From Luteibacter sp. 9135 (lineage in GTDB: Bacteria; Pseudomonadota; Gammaproteobacteria; Xanthomonadales; Rhodanobacteraceae), in NCBI RefSeq assembly GCF_000745005.1, contig NZ_JQNB01000001.1:2411501-2475500 (forward strand): a stretch of DNA of 64,000 nt. Reading direction: 5' to 3'. Under the pieces are notes generated by a model. That model made no database searches and had not been told where the DNA came from. It saw only the letters and a list, made by a program, of their open reading frames with translations. Shown piece by piece: positions 8,099-16,475 of the stretch. Position 1 is the stretch's first letter; each line of letters starts with the position of its first letter. The translations under genes and the position numbers were made by a program.

Positions 8099-8749
8099 TC
8101 AGGGTAGTGTCGGTTCCGGCAGGTGACTGGGGTCGAAATCACTGAAAAGCACCGTGCCCAGCTCCCGACTCGTCAGGTCGAGGTGTTTCTCCTTGCCGGT
8201 GTCCGTGTCGGTTACCTTTCGCGTCACGCCTGAGGTGATCCAGTTCTTTTTATCACTGACGTAGATAAAGGTGTACTCGTCTGTCCAGCGTTCGCGGCTA
8301 CCGCCACCGACGACGATGGTGAACTGGCCCTTGCCGATTCTTGAATAGGCATACGGGTCGCCAGAAACGCCGCCGCAAAGGGCGCAAGGGATGATGTGGG
8401 CGTTTGCGGCTGCCTTGTTCAGCTGACCCGCGTCGTCGCGCACCAGCAGCACGACGTTGCGGTTCGGGCCCTGGCCCAGTTTCTCATCACCTTTTGCGGG
8501 CGGATCGAGCACCAGGAGCACGTCGGCGTGGCCGGCGCCCGTCAGGTCGCCCTTGACCGACTCAAGCACCTTGGCGCCATCGGTGGCGAACGCGGTGAGG
8601 TCGTCCATGGCGTGTCCTTTGGCCGTTTTTGCGGCAGTCGGGGCGGGGGCAGGGCGGGCGTAGGGGTTGTGGGTTTGGGCGTTGGAGGCCGACGCTACGC
8701 CAAGGCAAACAAAGATAAGAGCCTGAACCGAGCAATGAACGATCTTCAT
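8099..8749 (-). CDS. Periplasmic immunity protein of the XAC2610 type for the GH19 effector
   Basis: 216 aa from ATG 8749, chosen because GGAAGGAG lies just upstream and a clean signal peptide follows (MKIVHCSVQALIFVCLG, cleavage after SNA near residue 23). A longer frame back to 8881 has a non-signal N-terminus and overlaps the upstream gene. The mature protein contains an FG-GAP/VCBS-like segment (KGDLTGAGHADVLLVLD), a further VVLLVRD strand and a CALCGG motif, consistent with the beta-propeller-like fold of X. citri XAC2610, which inhibits the GH19 effector XAC2609 (family knowledge). The related protein at 23815-24537 sits beside the other GH19 gene, which supports the assignment. Confidence 0.75.
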   Translation of the reverse strand: MKIVHCSVQALIFVCLGVASASNAQTHNPYARPAPAPTAAKTAKGHAMDDLTAFATDGAKVLESVKGDLTGAGHADVLLVLDPPAKGDEKLGQGPNRNVVLLVRDDAGQLNKAAANAHIIPCALCGGVSGDPYAYSRIGKGQFTIVVGGGSRERWTDEYTFIYVSDKKNWITSGVTRKVTDTDTGKEKHLDLTSRELGTVLFSDFDPSHLPEPTLP

Positions 8750-8786
8750 CTTGCCGCTCCTTCCCGGTTTTTGACCAGTCGCCTCA

Positions 8787-9176
8787 TCAAGGGCTGGCAT
8801 CGGCAGGATCGCGAGCGACCGCGCGCATAGCCGGCTTTGGCTGATTCGCTGTCGCGTTAGGATCTGTAGGGTTGTACACACTCGATGAGCCGCCCGTACC
8901 GTTCAATGTTTCACCCGGCGCAGATTTGTCGACTGCTCCATTCGGAAAAGCCTGCCTACAAACACGCGAATACAATCTGGCTGACCAAGGCTTAAAGCAT
9001 TTTCTGTCGGTGACTCGATACTGGCCTGACTCTTTATGCGTCGGCGTCCAGCAATCTTCAGGTACACCGTAAGTGCAAAACAGGAATGGGTTGTTGCCGT
9101 AGTACGGGATGAACTCGTTGGCGACGGCGCCGGAACTGAGGCCAAGCAGGACAGCCGCTAGCAAGATTTTATTCAT
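8787..9176 (-). CDS. Small exported Cys-containing protein of unknown function
   Basis: 129 aa. Signal peptide MNKILLAAVLLGLSSG with cleavage after AVA-N (residue 19). The mature part begins NEFIPYYGNN and contains Cys residues in FLFCTYG, EDCWT, RKCFK and RVCRQ, which could make two disulfides. The C-terminal 40 residues are Pro/Ala/Asn-rich and likely disordered. I recognise no family. It lies between the DUF4189 gene and the cargo operon on the same strand, with AT-rich DNA upstream (9177-9453). It could be a T4SS surface accessory or an unpaired immunity protein; neither can be decided from the sequence. Confidence 0.65.
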   Translation of the reverse strand: MNKILLAAVLLGLSSGAVANEFIPYYGNNPFLFCTYGVPEDCWTPTHKESGQYRVTDRKCFKPWSARLYSRVCRQAFPNGAVDKSAPGETLNGTGGSSSVYNPTDPNATANQPKPAMRAVARDPADASP

Positions 9177-9453
9177 CTGCTTTCCTTGATCAATATATTC
9201 TTAATTTAAAATTAACTATAACTTTTTATTCGGCCAACTTGAGTGCTGCACGTCTTTCGGGTTGATACTAAACGGGCTCTAGCATGTCAGCTCGAAAGCA
9301 TACTGCTGATGTCGCTTAACACGGACTCCGAAAGATGATTGCCCGGACTCAGCGAGTCATATGAAATGAGCCATCCGGTTAGCTATATCCCTCCGGACAA
9401 CGCACTCCAACGTTAGTCCGGACCAGGACAGCAAGTCTTACGGCATCTCACTA

Positions 9454-9957
9454 TTACGGGTGGACAAAAGTAGACTTGCTGCACGAAGAGTAAAAAATGT
9501 GGCAGTTAGGATATCCAGCTTTACTGCAGGTATCCAAAGCATTTCTCTTTGCTACATTTGAATCGGCATTACTATTAATCGCATATCCGGTATCGCTTCC
9601 AGCCAATGCAACACAGGCGTTTTGATAATATGCCTCCAGCTTACAAGTCGCGCCAGCCTTCTCTTTGCAATCCAAAAGGGCTGCTTGTTCCGCATCCCGC
9701 CTCTTGCCGAGACCTGTCGCAACTCCAATAACCCCTTTCGGCACGTAAGTCGCTAAAGCACCCCAGCTCTCCGTCCAATATCCAGAATTAGCTGTAGCTG
9801 TGCTGTTTTGCTCAGCACCAGGAATGGGTACGCAAGTTCTCCATCCATTGCCTTCCTGGGGATATTCTCCAGGCGGACACCCACCTTCAGCTCGCGCTGC
9901 TGACGTCGAGATTGTGGTAATCATTAAAAAGGCAAATAGAAGTAACGTCTTTGTCAT
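9454..9957 (-). CDS. Exported DUF4189-family protein
   Basis: 167 aa with a signal peptide (MTKTLLLFAFLMITTIST, cleavage after ARA near 23). The rest matches the DUF4189 pattern: a WGALATY strand, then GKRRDAEQAALLDCKEKAGATCKLEAYYQNACVAL-type repeats of small domains with paired Cys, repeated as AKRNALDTCSKAGYPNCHIF. The function of DUF4189 is not established to my knowledge. The start overlaps the virB6 stop by ATGA (9954-9957), so it is co-translated with the T4SS. Base composition is low-GC (9541-9600 is 38% GC by hand count), unlike the core genes. Confidence 0.8.
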   Translation of the reverse strand: MTKTLLLFAFLMITTISTSAARAEGGCPPGEYPQEGNGWRTCVPIPGAEQNSTATANSGYWTESWGALATYVPKGVIGVATGLGKRRDAEQAALLDCKEKAGATCKLEAYYQNACVALAGSDTGYAINSNADSNVAKRNALDTCSKAGYPNCHIFYSSCSKSTFVHP

Positions 9958-11015
9958 GTGGTTCTTCCGTCTTTGACTTCATCTCGTTGAGCTACCGTAT
10001 TCTGGCCGGAAATCCTTCCGCCAAATTGGCCTTGAGCAACTTGAGCATTTTGGTTTGCATGCGTGACAGTGGCATGTTGCGCCGGAATCATTCCAATAGG
10101 CTGTCCCTGTGGACCAGGCCTCGCGCCTTGAAACACTGAATAGGTAAGCGCACTCCCCAGTGTTCCCTGGAAAAACATCGCAGCCATTGGCGGCACGGAA
10201 ATGATCAGCATGCTCAAAAGCAGCCCAATACCACCCTGCTGAATGGCCGTGCTGCTGAGGCCCTCGGCGGTGGTATGCAAAAGATTGTTCACAATCTTGG
10301 CTCCCCACATGGCACCACTTATCCTGAGGGTCAATTCTAGAACCATGCTGGCAACCGCGCTAAGCAACGCCATCGAAAAGATGGTTCCAATGCCGTACAT
10401 CAGCCAACGACGGAATAGGTCCTTTGTTTGGTCGAATATGAGACACAGGATAAACAGTGGCCCAAGTCCAATGAACAGAGCCATAGCAAACTGATAAAGC
10501 AGGAGCATGGCGCCAGCAGCCATGGGGGGACTAGCGGTGCCGATTGTGGCCAGAAGTGAAGTACGTTCTTTTTTGCCGATCATCTCCTGATCGGTGTCGA
10601 GTACTTTCACCGAATCGATAGATGCCAGGGCTAGCTGGGTATACGCCAAGTTCTGGTCGATCGCGCTGGACGTCGTCTCGTCCTTGTTGCCGGTAAAGAG
10701 GTAGTGAACTTCCTGGTCCATCTGTTTGGTAAGGAAGTCGTTCAGATCCGTGCTCGTCACCGCCATCGTGGTCGCCGCCGCTACGATGACCACGATTCGG
10801 CCCATATTGATGACCACTTCCATGAGCGGTTCGCGCGAGCGCCCCGTCATGATGCGGAAACCCTGTATGAGTATCCAGAGAGTGACGAGCGTCAAAGCGA
10901 TCGCCGCTGCCCAGGTCATCATGCGACCCATGAGCTCCATTCCAAAGGTATTTATCTTCTTCTGCAAGTAGTTGTAGACAAGCTGGAAGTAGACGTAGCT
11001 GGCGATATCTGACAT
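9954..11015 (-). CDS. virB6: T4SS inner-membrane channel protein VirB6
   Basis: 353 aa, a polytopic TrbL/VirB6 family protein. Hydrophobic segments are visible at about 28-50 (MMTWAAAIALTLVTLWILI), 68-85, 160-190, 195-225, and 240-270, and a Gly/Gln/Asn-rich hydrophilic C-terminus (about 290-353) follows. VirB6 forms part of the inner-membrane translocation pore and works with VirB3, VirB8 and VirD4. It is the last virB gene of the block, 80 bases after virB5, and overlaps the DUF4189 gene. Base composition is lower-GC than the other virB genes. Confidence 0.88.
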   Translation of the reverse strand: MSDIASYVYFQLVYNYLQKKINTFGMELMGRMMTWAAAIALTLVTLWILIQGFRIMTGRSREPLMEVVINMGRIVVIVAAATTMAVTSTDLNDFLTKQMDQEVHYLFTGNKDETTSSAIDQNLAYTQLALASIDSVKVLDTDQEMIGKKERTSLLATIGTASPPMAAGAMLLLYQFAMALFIGLGPLFILCLIFDQTKDLFRRWLMYGIGTIFSMALLSAVASMVLELTLRISGAMWGAKIVNNLLHTTAEGLSSTAIQQGGIGLLLSMLIISVPPMAAMFFQGTLGSALTYSVFQGARPGPQGQPIGMIPAQHATVTHANQNAQVAQGQFGGRISGQNTVAQRDEVKDGRTT

Positions 11016-11095
11016 GAGTCACTCATTCCGTGTCATGCAATATGAATGCGATGACCTTCGTGGACGGCGGTCCGCTCTCGCGGAACAAAAAACAG

Positions 11096-11881
11096 TTAAT
11101 TGATGGAAAAAGCAGCTTTTAAAGCGGCCATATTCACTAGATTGCCGATGATGTTGGAGCCAGAACCGTCAATAGCCTGACGGGAAAGCACCTGCTGCCT
11201 ATGTCCGAGCATTTCGAGCTGAGCATCCAGTTCCTGCATATGAGACTGCCAAGCCTCGCGTGCTTGAACCATGTCGGCTGAGTACTTACCGGTGTCGGCT
11301 GAGTACGACGCCAGCTTGCCAGGAGATTGAAGTACTTCCGTGAGGCGGAGATTGGCAAGCTGTTGCAAGGCGGACGCCTGAGCTCCGATCCTTTGGAGAT
11401 ATAGGCGGGTCGCTTCGTACTTTTGGTTCCGCGTCATTTGCATGAGTACGCACACGTCACGCTGCTGCGTGGTCACGTCGCCGCCCGTCAACTGACTCGA
11501 CGCGAAGTTTGCGAGGGCGGTCGTTATGTCGCCGCTGAAAGCAGACGCGCCCGGACACTCTACGGCAACGCCGTAATCGGCGGGCAACTTCGGAAACTGT
11601 TGTTGTATCTGAAAAAGCGAGAACTGCATGCTTTGAATCTTTACAAGCTGTTCCTGCCAAAACGAAACAGTAGCCGCGTAATGCTGGGCGGTTTCGGTCC
11701 ACCTGGCCAGGTCCTTTCCGTACTCGATAAGAGAGTTGCTGATCTGCAAAGGATCTTCCACGATCCACTGCGCTCGTGTCGGTGGGGTATAGCTCCCCGC
11801 GGCCAACGTCAACGCAGCTGCCAGCGCAATCTTGGATGCGCGACGCAGAAGAGGATGTTTCTCGGAAGTCTTGGTTTCCAT
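11096..11881 (-). CDS. virB5: T4SS minor pilin VirB5
   Basis: 261 aa from ATG 11881, preceded by CCGGAG at 6 bases. A longer frame to 12046 would run back through the end of virB4 and lacks a signal. N-terminal signal: basic LLRRASK, hydrophobic ALAAALTLAAG, cleavage near TRA-QW. The mature protein is rich in long Gln/Ala helices (QQLAN, QARE, QELDAQLEML), with Cys in VECPG and RDVCVL. This matches the helical-bundle VirB5/TraC fold, a pilus-tip adhesin. Position between virB4 and virB6 fits X-T4SS order. The gap to virB4 is 28 bases. Confidence 0.85.
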   Translation of the reverse strand: METKTSEKHPLLRRASKIALAAALTLAAGSYTPPTRAQWIVEDPLQISNSLIEYGKDLARWTETAQHYAATVSFWQEQLVKIQSMQFSLFQIQQQFPKLPADYGVAVECPGASAFSGDITTALANFASSQLTGGDVTTQQRDVCVLMQMTRNQKYEATRLYLQRIGAQASALQQLANLRLTEVLQSPGKLASYSADTGKYSADMVQAREAWQSHMQELDAQLEMLGHRQQVLSRQAIDGSGSNIIGNLVNMAALKAAFSIN

Positions 11882-11909
11882 GTGCATCTCCGGAAGCATG
11901 GTCATCGTG

Positions 11910-14411
11910 TCAGGCCGCGCGTTGCGATTTGTTGGAAGGGCTCGGGCGCGAGGGACCTTTCCCACTGCCTTTACGATTTTCGTAGAACGTTTCAAGCCAT
12001 TGTTCGGGGCGAAGTTCATCGGTATGGACGCCTTCCGCTTCTGCACGTACCTGCAGGACTTCGTGCATGATCTCGATGTTGTCCGTGGATGCCGATATGA
12101 CAGCTAGTGCGTCGTCCATGCCTCGCAAGTTCAGCTGGCACACCGCCGAGGCGTGACCCTGTTTCACAAGGAAGCAGCGTGAGCGCTCGTCCAAGCTCAC
12201 CACGACCTGATATTCAGCGTCTGTAAGTTTGAGGCCATCAACGTAGTCTTCTCGGCTCGCATTCGGGTTTGGCAGAAGAATCATCGTGGCAGTCTGCTCG
12301 ATCAAGGCCGAAGCGATGTCGCTTGCAAGCGCGTCTTCCGGGCTCTGCGTGGCGAAAATACCCATGCCGTTCTGCTTACGGATGGTCTTCTGCTTGTTCT
12401 TCGCGAACTCCTTCAATCCGCCCTTGCCGTCGAGGATTTTCCAGAACTCGTCCATGACATAGATAAGGCGTCGGCCGTCGATCAGTTCTTCCAAGCGGTG
12501 CAGAAGGTAGTTGATCACCGGTACACGCACTTCGGGATTGTCGATGATGTCGGTATAGTCGAAGCCGATAATGTTCGCTTTGGACAGGTTCACCGTATCG
12601 CGTGGATTGTCGAAGACCCAGCCAAGCGCGTTCCCTGACGTCCACTTACGCATGCGTATGAAGATACCGTCGTCGCCCAGGTTGGGCAGGCTCTTCTGAA
12701 AGTTGGTCATGCTGCGTAGATGCATCGGCGTATCGAGCATGCTCTCGACCGCGCGGAAGATATCTTCTTCCTCACGGGAGCTGTAGATGCTCTTGCCGGC
12801 CAGAACCTTGATCAGGTTTCCGAGAAACTGGACATTCTCTTCCGTTCGTTCGCACTGAAACGGGTTGAAGCCGGTCGGCTTGCCGTTTTCGAGCGCGAGG
12901 TAGTTTCCACCACAGGCGCGCACAAAGATCTCGGCACCGCGGTCCTTGTCGAAAAAGAAGATGGTAGGCGATGGATCCAGCTTCTGGACCTGGCTAAGCA
13001 AGAAGTTGATGAGAGCGGTCTTGCCGGTACCCGACTTGCCGATCACCATGGTGTTGGCAATGGCTTTCTCGCCCAGCGAATTCTCAGCCGGATGCGTCGC
13101 GTGGAAGTTGAAGTAGTACGGCTGCCCGTTGGTCGTCTGCAGTGTAGTGACGCAATCACCCCAGGGATTCTGGTCCTTCTTGCCCGTAGCGAAGTTGTGC
13201 AGGGGAGACAAACCAAGGAAGTTCAGCGAGCTGACGTTAGCCAGTCGCGTGCGGTACTTCCAGTTGCCGGGAAACTGGGCATAAAAAGCGGAGGTTACGG
13301 CAAGGTCTTCCTTGACCGTCACAAAGCCGGCGTTGGACAACTCCGCACGAGTGGACGCGATCTGCTGCGATAGCGCTTCCTGGCTGGGCGCATAGACCGC
13401 GATTGTAAAATGATACTCGCCGAGCACGAAGTTACCGGATGCGAGCTGATCCATTGCGTGGTCCAGCTCGATGATCTGGCTCACAGCTTTGTCACCCGAA
13501 GACACCATCATGCCTTTGGTGCGGTCCAGCGCCTTGAGCGCGTCCTGGCGGCCCATGGGCGTGAAAGAGTGGGTGACGACGTATTCGAAGTCGAGGAACT
13601 TGAGTCCGTTGAGAATCCCGGGATACGTGGAATCAACGTACTCTTTAAGATTCAGGATGGCACCGAAGTGATTCACGCCGTTGGGTGTGGTTAGTACGAA
13701 GTCACCGGTCTTGGCCGAGAATCGCTGGCGGCTCACAGGAAGAAAGTCGTAAACCGGCGCATTCAAAACCGGAACAGGCTCGTCGATCCGATTGAGGATG
13801 AAGCCAAAGAGCTCGAGGACTTCCGAGAACACCACACCGTTCGACGCTTCGTACATGCCGAGACGGACGGGCGCGTAATCTTTCAGGACAGCTTCGACGT
13901 TGCCGGCGAGTTCCAGCACCTGCGCAATTGCCTGCGCCTGCTCCGATTCCAGTCGGCTGACGTCTGAGTGCTTCTCAGCGAAAGCCTTGCCCCGCACTAC
14001 AGGGCGATACATCATGGTCAAATAGAGCTCGTTCTGCATGAGCTTCTGACTGGACAGCGCTTCGTAGTAGGCGTCCGAAAGCGTCTGGTTGAACTCCTGG
14101 CTGAACTTCGACTTGTTCCGTATGGCGCGACGCCGACGGATATCGTGTACCCAAAAGGCGACATTGGTGTAATCGGGTGCGCGCAGCGTCTGCAGCATCC
14201 GGTTGAAGGTGTTGTGCCTGTGCTCCAGTTCCCATTCTTCGCGGCCTACGAAGGGAAGGCCGCCCAGGCGCCAGGACAACAGGTAATCGCCTCCCGTTGT
14301 CTTCACCACAGATGGTGAGACATGAGCGGACAACGTAATGTGGGCGGAGATAGGAGCGTCTGGAGTGAACATGGTCATCGGTACCGGTTGAACGGGAAGG
14401 CCCTGGCACAA
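11910..14411 (-). CDS. virB4: T4SS ATPase VirB4
   Basis: 833 aa as drawn. The N-terminal domain (about 1-430) carries CagE/TrbE-type motifs, and the ATPase domain carries Walker A GKSGTGKT at 458-465, FFFDKDRG at 486-493, and Walker B LIYVMDEFWKIL with Asp-Glu at 654-655. The C-terminus is basic and disordered (GSGKGPSRPSPSNKSQRAA). The start is uncertain: no strong ribosome-binding site precedes Met1 (14411) or Met12 (14378, MTMFTPD). VirB4 energises pilus biogenesis and substrate transfer at the cytoplasmic base. It follows virB3 by 20 bases. Confidence 0.95.
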   Translation of the reverse strand: MCQGLPVQPVPMTMFTPDAPISAHITLSAHVSPSVVKTTGGDYLLSWRLGGLPFVGREEWELEHRHNTFNRMLQTLRAPDYTNVAFWVHDIRRRRAIRNKSKFSQEFNQTLSDAYYEALSSQKLMQNELYLTMMYRPVVRGKAFAEKHSDVSRLESEQAQAIAQVLELAGNVEAVLKDYAPVRLGMYEASNGVVFSEVLELFGFILNRIDEPVPVLNAPVYDFLPVSRQRFSAKTGDFVLTTPNGVNHFGAILNLKEYVDSTYPGILNGLKFLDFEYVVTHSFTPMGRQDALKALDRTKGMMVSSGDKAVSQIIELDHAMDQLASGNFVLGEYHFTIAVYAPSQEALSQQIASTRAELSNAGFVTVKEDLAVTSAFYAQFPGNWKYRTRLANVSSLNFLGLSPLHNFATGKKDQNPWGDCVTTLQTTNGQPYYFNFHATHPAENSLGEKAIANTMVIGKSGTGKTALINFLLSQVQKLDPSPTIFFFDKDRGAEIFVRACGGNYLALENGKPTGFNPFQCERTEENVQFLGNLIKVLAGKSIYSSREEEDIFRAVESMLDTPMHLRSMTNFQKSLPNLGDDGIFIRMRKWTSGNALGWVFDNPRDTVNLSKANIIGFDYTDIIDNPEVRVPVINYLLHRLEELIDGRRLIYVMDEFWKILDGKGGLKEFAKNKQKTIRKQNGMGIFATQSPEDALASDIASALIEQTATMILLPNPNASREDYVDGLKLTDAEYQVVVSLDERSRCFLVKQGHASAVCQLNLRGMDDALAVISASTDNIEIMHEVLQVRAEAEGVHTDELRPEQWLETFYENRKGSGKGPSRPSPSNKSQRAA

Positions 14412-14431
14412 ACGTGCCAGGGCGGCTGTCC

Positions 14432-14746
14432 TTACTTACGCTTTTTTTCCTTGGAGGCGTCGCGGTAGTTGTTAGGCGTGAACACCCACATCCCGTCATG
14501 CTCTGGCACATTCCTCACCAGCGTCTTGAATCTCAGGCGAAGCCCGAGTAGCCGGAAGATCATTTCGTCACGACGGGCCATCTGGCGCATCACGAGAACT
14601 GATACAGGAATGAGCAGCAAATACCAGAAGTTGAAGTACATCGCCATCAACAGCCCGGTGCCCGCACCCATGAAAAATGGGATATAAGGCACGCCCATGA
14701 ACATGGGCGGCCGGGTACATCCACGAAATAGCGCGTTCTTATGCAT
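14432..14746 (-). CDS. virB3: T4SS inner-membrane protein VirB3
   Basis: 104 aa. Short polar N-terminus with RGCTRPPMFMGVPY, typical of VirB3, then hydrophobic segments at about 17-35 and 38-52 (FNFWYLLLIPVSVLVM). The second half is basic and soluble (RRDEMIFRLLGLRLRF) and ends in a Lys/Arg cluster. VirB3 anchors VirB4 at the inner membrane. Its start overlaps the virB2 stop by 8 bases, suggesting coupled translation. Confidence 0.88.
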   Translation of the reverse strand: MHKNALFRGCTRPPMFMGVPYIPFFMGAGTGLLMAMYFNFWYLLLIPVSVLVMRQMARRDEMIFRLLGLRLRFKTLVRNVPEHDGMWVFTPNNYRDASKEKKRK

Positions 14747-15176
14747 GGAACTGGATGAGGTGCATCGCCGTGTTCACGGCGTCGATCAGGAAGCTGGTGC
14801 CGCCGCTGCTCTGCGTGCAAGCCGTGGCGCCGTTGCCGCTACCGTTACCGCCGACGACCATCTTGGCCACCTGTGCTGCCGCGCCGATCAGCACGCCGCC
14901 GATCAGGGCCGGTGCAACGTCGGCAATGCGCTTATGCGCAAAGGCGATCTGGTAGCCAGAAAAGATCACGGCGATGGTCACGACGACGATGGAAGCGGCG
15001 TTGAGCAGCGAGTTGATGTTCTGGAAGAAGCCGCACACCTTGGTGCCCGTGTCGCCTATCTGTGCGAAGGCGAGGCTCGGGATCATGAGGGCTGCCATGA
15101 GGGCTGCAGTGCCGACGAAGTTCATCACCGGGTTTTTGGACTTGGCAAACATGTTGGACAGGGAGGGCAGGGCCAT
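14739..15176 (-). CDS. virB2: T4SS major pilin VirB2
   Basis: 145 aa from ATG 15176, chosen for the upstream AAAGGAAC and the following signal sequence. The longer frame to 15473 has no sensible start. The long signal (MALPSLSNMFAKSKNPVMNF then ALMAALMIPSLAFA, cleavage after AFA near 38) is typical of pro-pilins. The mature part has two hydrophobic helices (about 55-80 and 85-105) around the short basic loop AHKRIADV. The C-terminus NGSGNGATACTQSSGG with one Cys is longer than in Agrobacterium VirB2. VirB2 polymerises into the T-pilus. A GC hairpin lies 33 bases upstream. Confidence 0.9.
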   Translation of the reverse strand: MALPSLSNMFAKSKNPVMNFVGTAALMAALMIPSLAFAQIGDTGTKVCGFFQNINSLLNAASIVVVTIAVIFSGYQIAFAHKRIADVAPALIGGVLIGAAAQVAKMVVGGNGSGNGATACTQSSGGTSFLIDAVNTAMHLIQFHA

Positions 15177-15208
15177 CTCGTGGTTCCTTTCTACAGTTCT
15201 GACGTTAA

Positions 15209-15224
15209 CGGCGGATAGCCGCCG
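15209..15224. promoter_or_regulatory. Hairpin between virB1 and virB2
   Basis: CGGCGG, loop ATAG, CCGCCG: a perfect 6-base-pair stem with no following T-run, 33 bases before the virB2 start. It could stabilise a processed virB2 mRNA 5' end. That is inference. Confidence 0.35.
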
Positions 15225-15354
15225 GGCGAGGGACGGATTTGCGGTGCTCATCCGGTTTCCAGGGGTGCCTACGACGTATGTCGTCGAGGCGGGGGTGGCC
15301 CGAAGGCCTGCGTAGCAGGGCAGGTACTCCACTACACAAATGCTCGATTGATGA

Positions 15355-16437
15355 TCAGAAAACGAATGCGCCATCGCTCCCCCCATTTCGTAGATCGGCA
15401 GGGTCTTGACGCGGCCCTGGCTGTGCAGCGGATGTTGCACTGCCCTGAGTGGGCGTGGCGTCATGAGGCCCATGGACCTGTGGGACGAAAATGCCCGAAT
15501 CGGCGCCCGCCTGATTACCGGGGGGCGCCTCTTGAGGGCCGCTGCCGGTTGCGTTGGCCGAGATGCCGATCTGCGACATGACGGCGGCCGTGGACGCGTC
15601 GGTACGAATGCGCCCGGGCGTATTGGTCAGGTCGACCTGCGGCAGCCGAGGGCCGACCTGCGACATAGCCGCGGAAGTGGCCGGGTCGCTGGGAATGCGG
15701 CCGGATTGCTCTTGTGACATACCCGACTGGGCGGGGTTCGTGACGGCGACGACGCCGGCAGGCAACGTCGGCAACTGGGCCTGCGCGAGCATCTGTTGCG
15801 GAGATGCACCACCCGTACCTGTAGCGGATGCAACTGCCGGCCCGATCAGGGACGCCGCTGCGGCGTCGACGACACGCCGCATGGCCACGCGATAAGCGGA
15901 ACTATCCGTGGTGATGCCGGTGACATCCTTGCCCACACTGACGACCCTGACGGGCGTCTTCGTTGCCTGAAGCGGAATCGCCTGTACCCCGGCGATAGTG
16001 CCGCTCCTCGCCATGGAGTCGAATATGCGCTGGACGTAGCCATCCTGATAACCCGTCGTGAAATTTCCCGAGTAGTAGCAGCTGAAAGCCTTGCCCCAAT
16101 CCTTGCCTGCGCTCGCGTAGCACTGGGCCAGGATCTGCGAACCCGCGGTCAGGTTAGGGCAGTATTCGAAGGCCTTTTCGTAGCTGTCCAGCCCGTACTT
16201 GCCGAGGTTCGCGCGATTTACCTGTGCCACGCCGAGCGAATAGTTGTAGCCGCTCTTTTCCAGCATGCGCACGGTTGCCACCGCTTCCGGGAGGTTTTGC
16301 GGCTGACGCACGAGCTGTCCACCCACGACGCCGATAGCGTACGGGTTGCGACTGGACTCCACGTTGACGACGTGCTGCATCACCTCAGCCGGTACGGCAA
16401 GGTTTTGACAGCCCATCATTTCCATTCCTGGTACCAC
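15355..16437 (-). CDS. virB1: T4SS lytic transglycosylase VirB1
   Basis: 360 aa from GTG 16437, with AGGAG 8 bases before it. The SLT-fold domain covers about 5-150: HVVNVESSRNPYAIG with the likely catalytic Glu27, YNYSLGVAQVNRANLGKYGL (the GVAQV motif) and FSCYYSGNFTTGY. After about 165 the protein is Ala/Pro/Gln/Gly-rich and low complexity to the C-terminus, as in X-T4SS VirB1 and the VirB1* fragment. It locally opens the peptidoglycan for assembly. There is no clear Sec signal, so export may use a non-classical route or the annotation may lack one. It sits between virB11 (38-base gap) and virB2 (178-base gap). Confidence 0.88.
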   Translation of the reverse strand: MVPGMEMMGCQNLAVPAEVMQHVVNVESSRNPYAIGVVGGQLVRQPQNLPEAVATVRMLEKSGYNYSLGVAQVNRANLGKYGLDSYEKAFEYCPNLTAGSQILAQCYASAGKDWGKAFSCYYSGNFTTGYQDGYVQRIFDSMARSGTIAGVQAIPLQATKTPVRVVSVGKDVTGITTDSSAYRVAMRRVVDAAAASLIGPAVASATGTGGASPQQMLAQAQLPTLPAGVVAVTNPAQSGMSQEQSGRIPSDPATSAAMSQVGPRLPQVDLTNTPGRIRTDASTAAVMSQIGISANATGSGPQEAPPGNQAGADSGIFVPQVHGPHDATPTQGSATSAAQPGPRQDPADLRNGGSDGAFVF

Positions 16438-16475
16438 CTCTACAACTCCTGTCTGATGACCGATGTGTGTGAGCG

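Noticed and set aside
9393..9421. Terminator CCGGAC...GTCCGG in the gap before the small Cys-containing protein gene
   Set aside because: Six-base stem with a 17-base loop and no T-run; too weak to call.
11882..12046. 55-residue N-terminal extension of VirB5
   Set aside because: It runs back into the virB4 3' end, has no signal or ribosome-binding site, and the ATG at 11881 has both.
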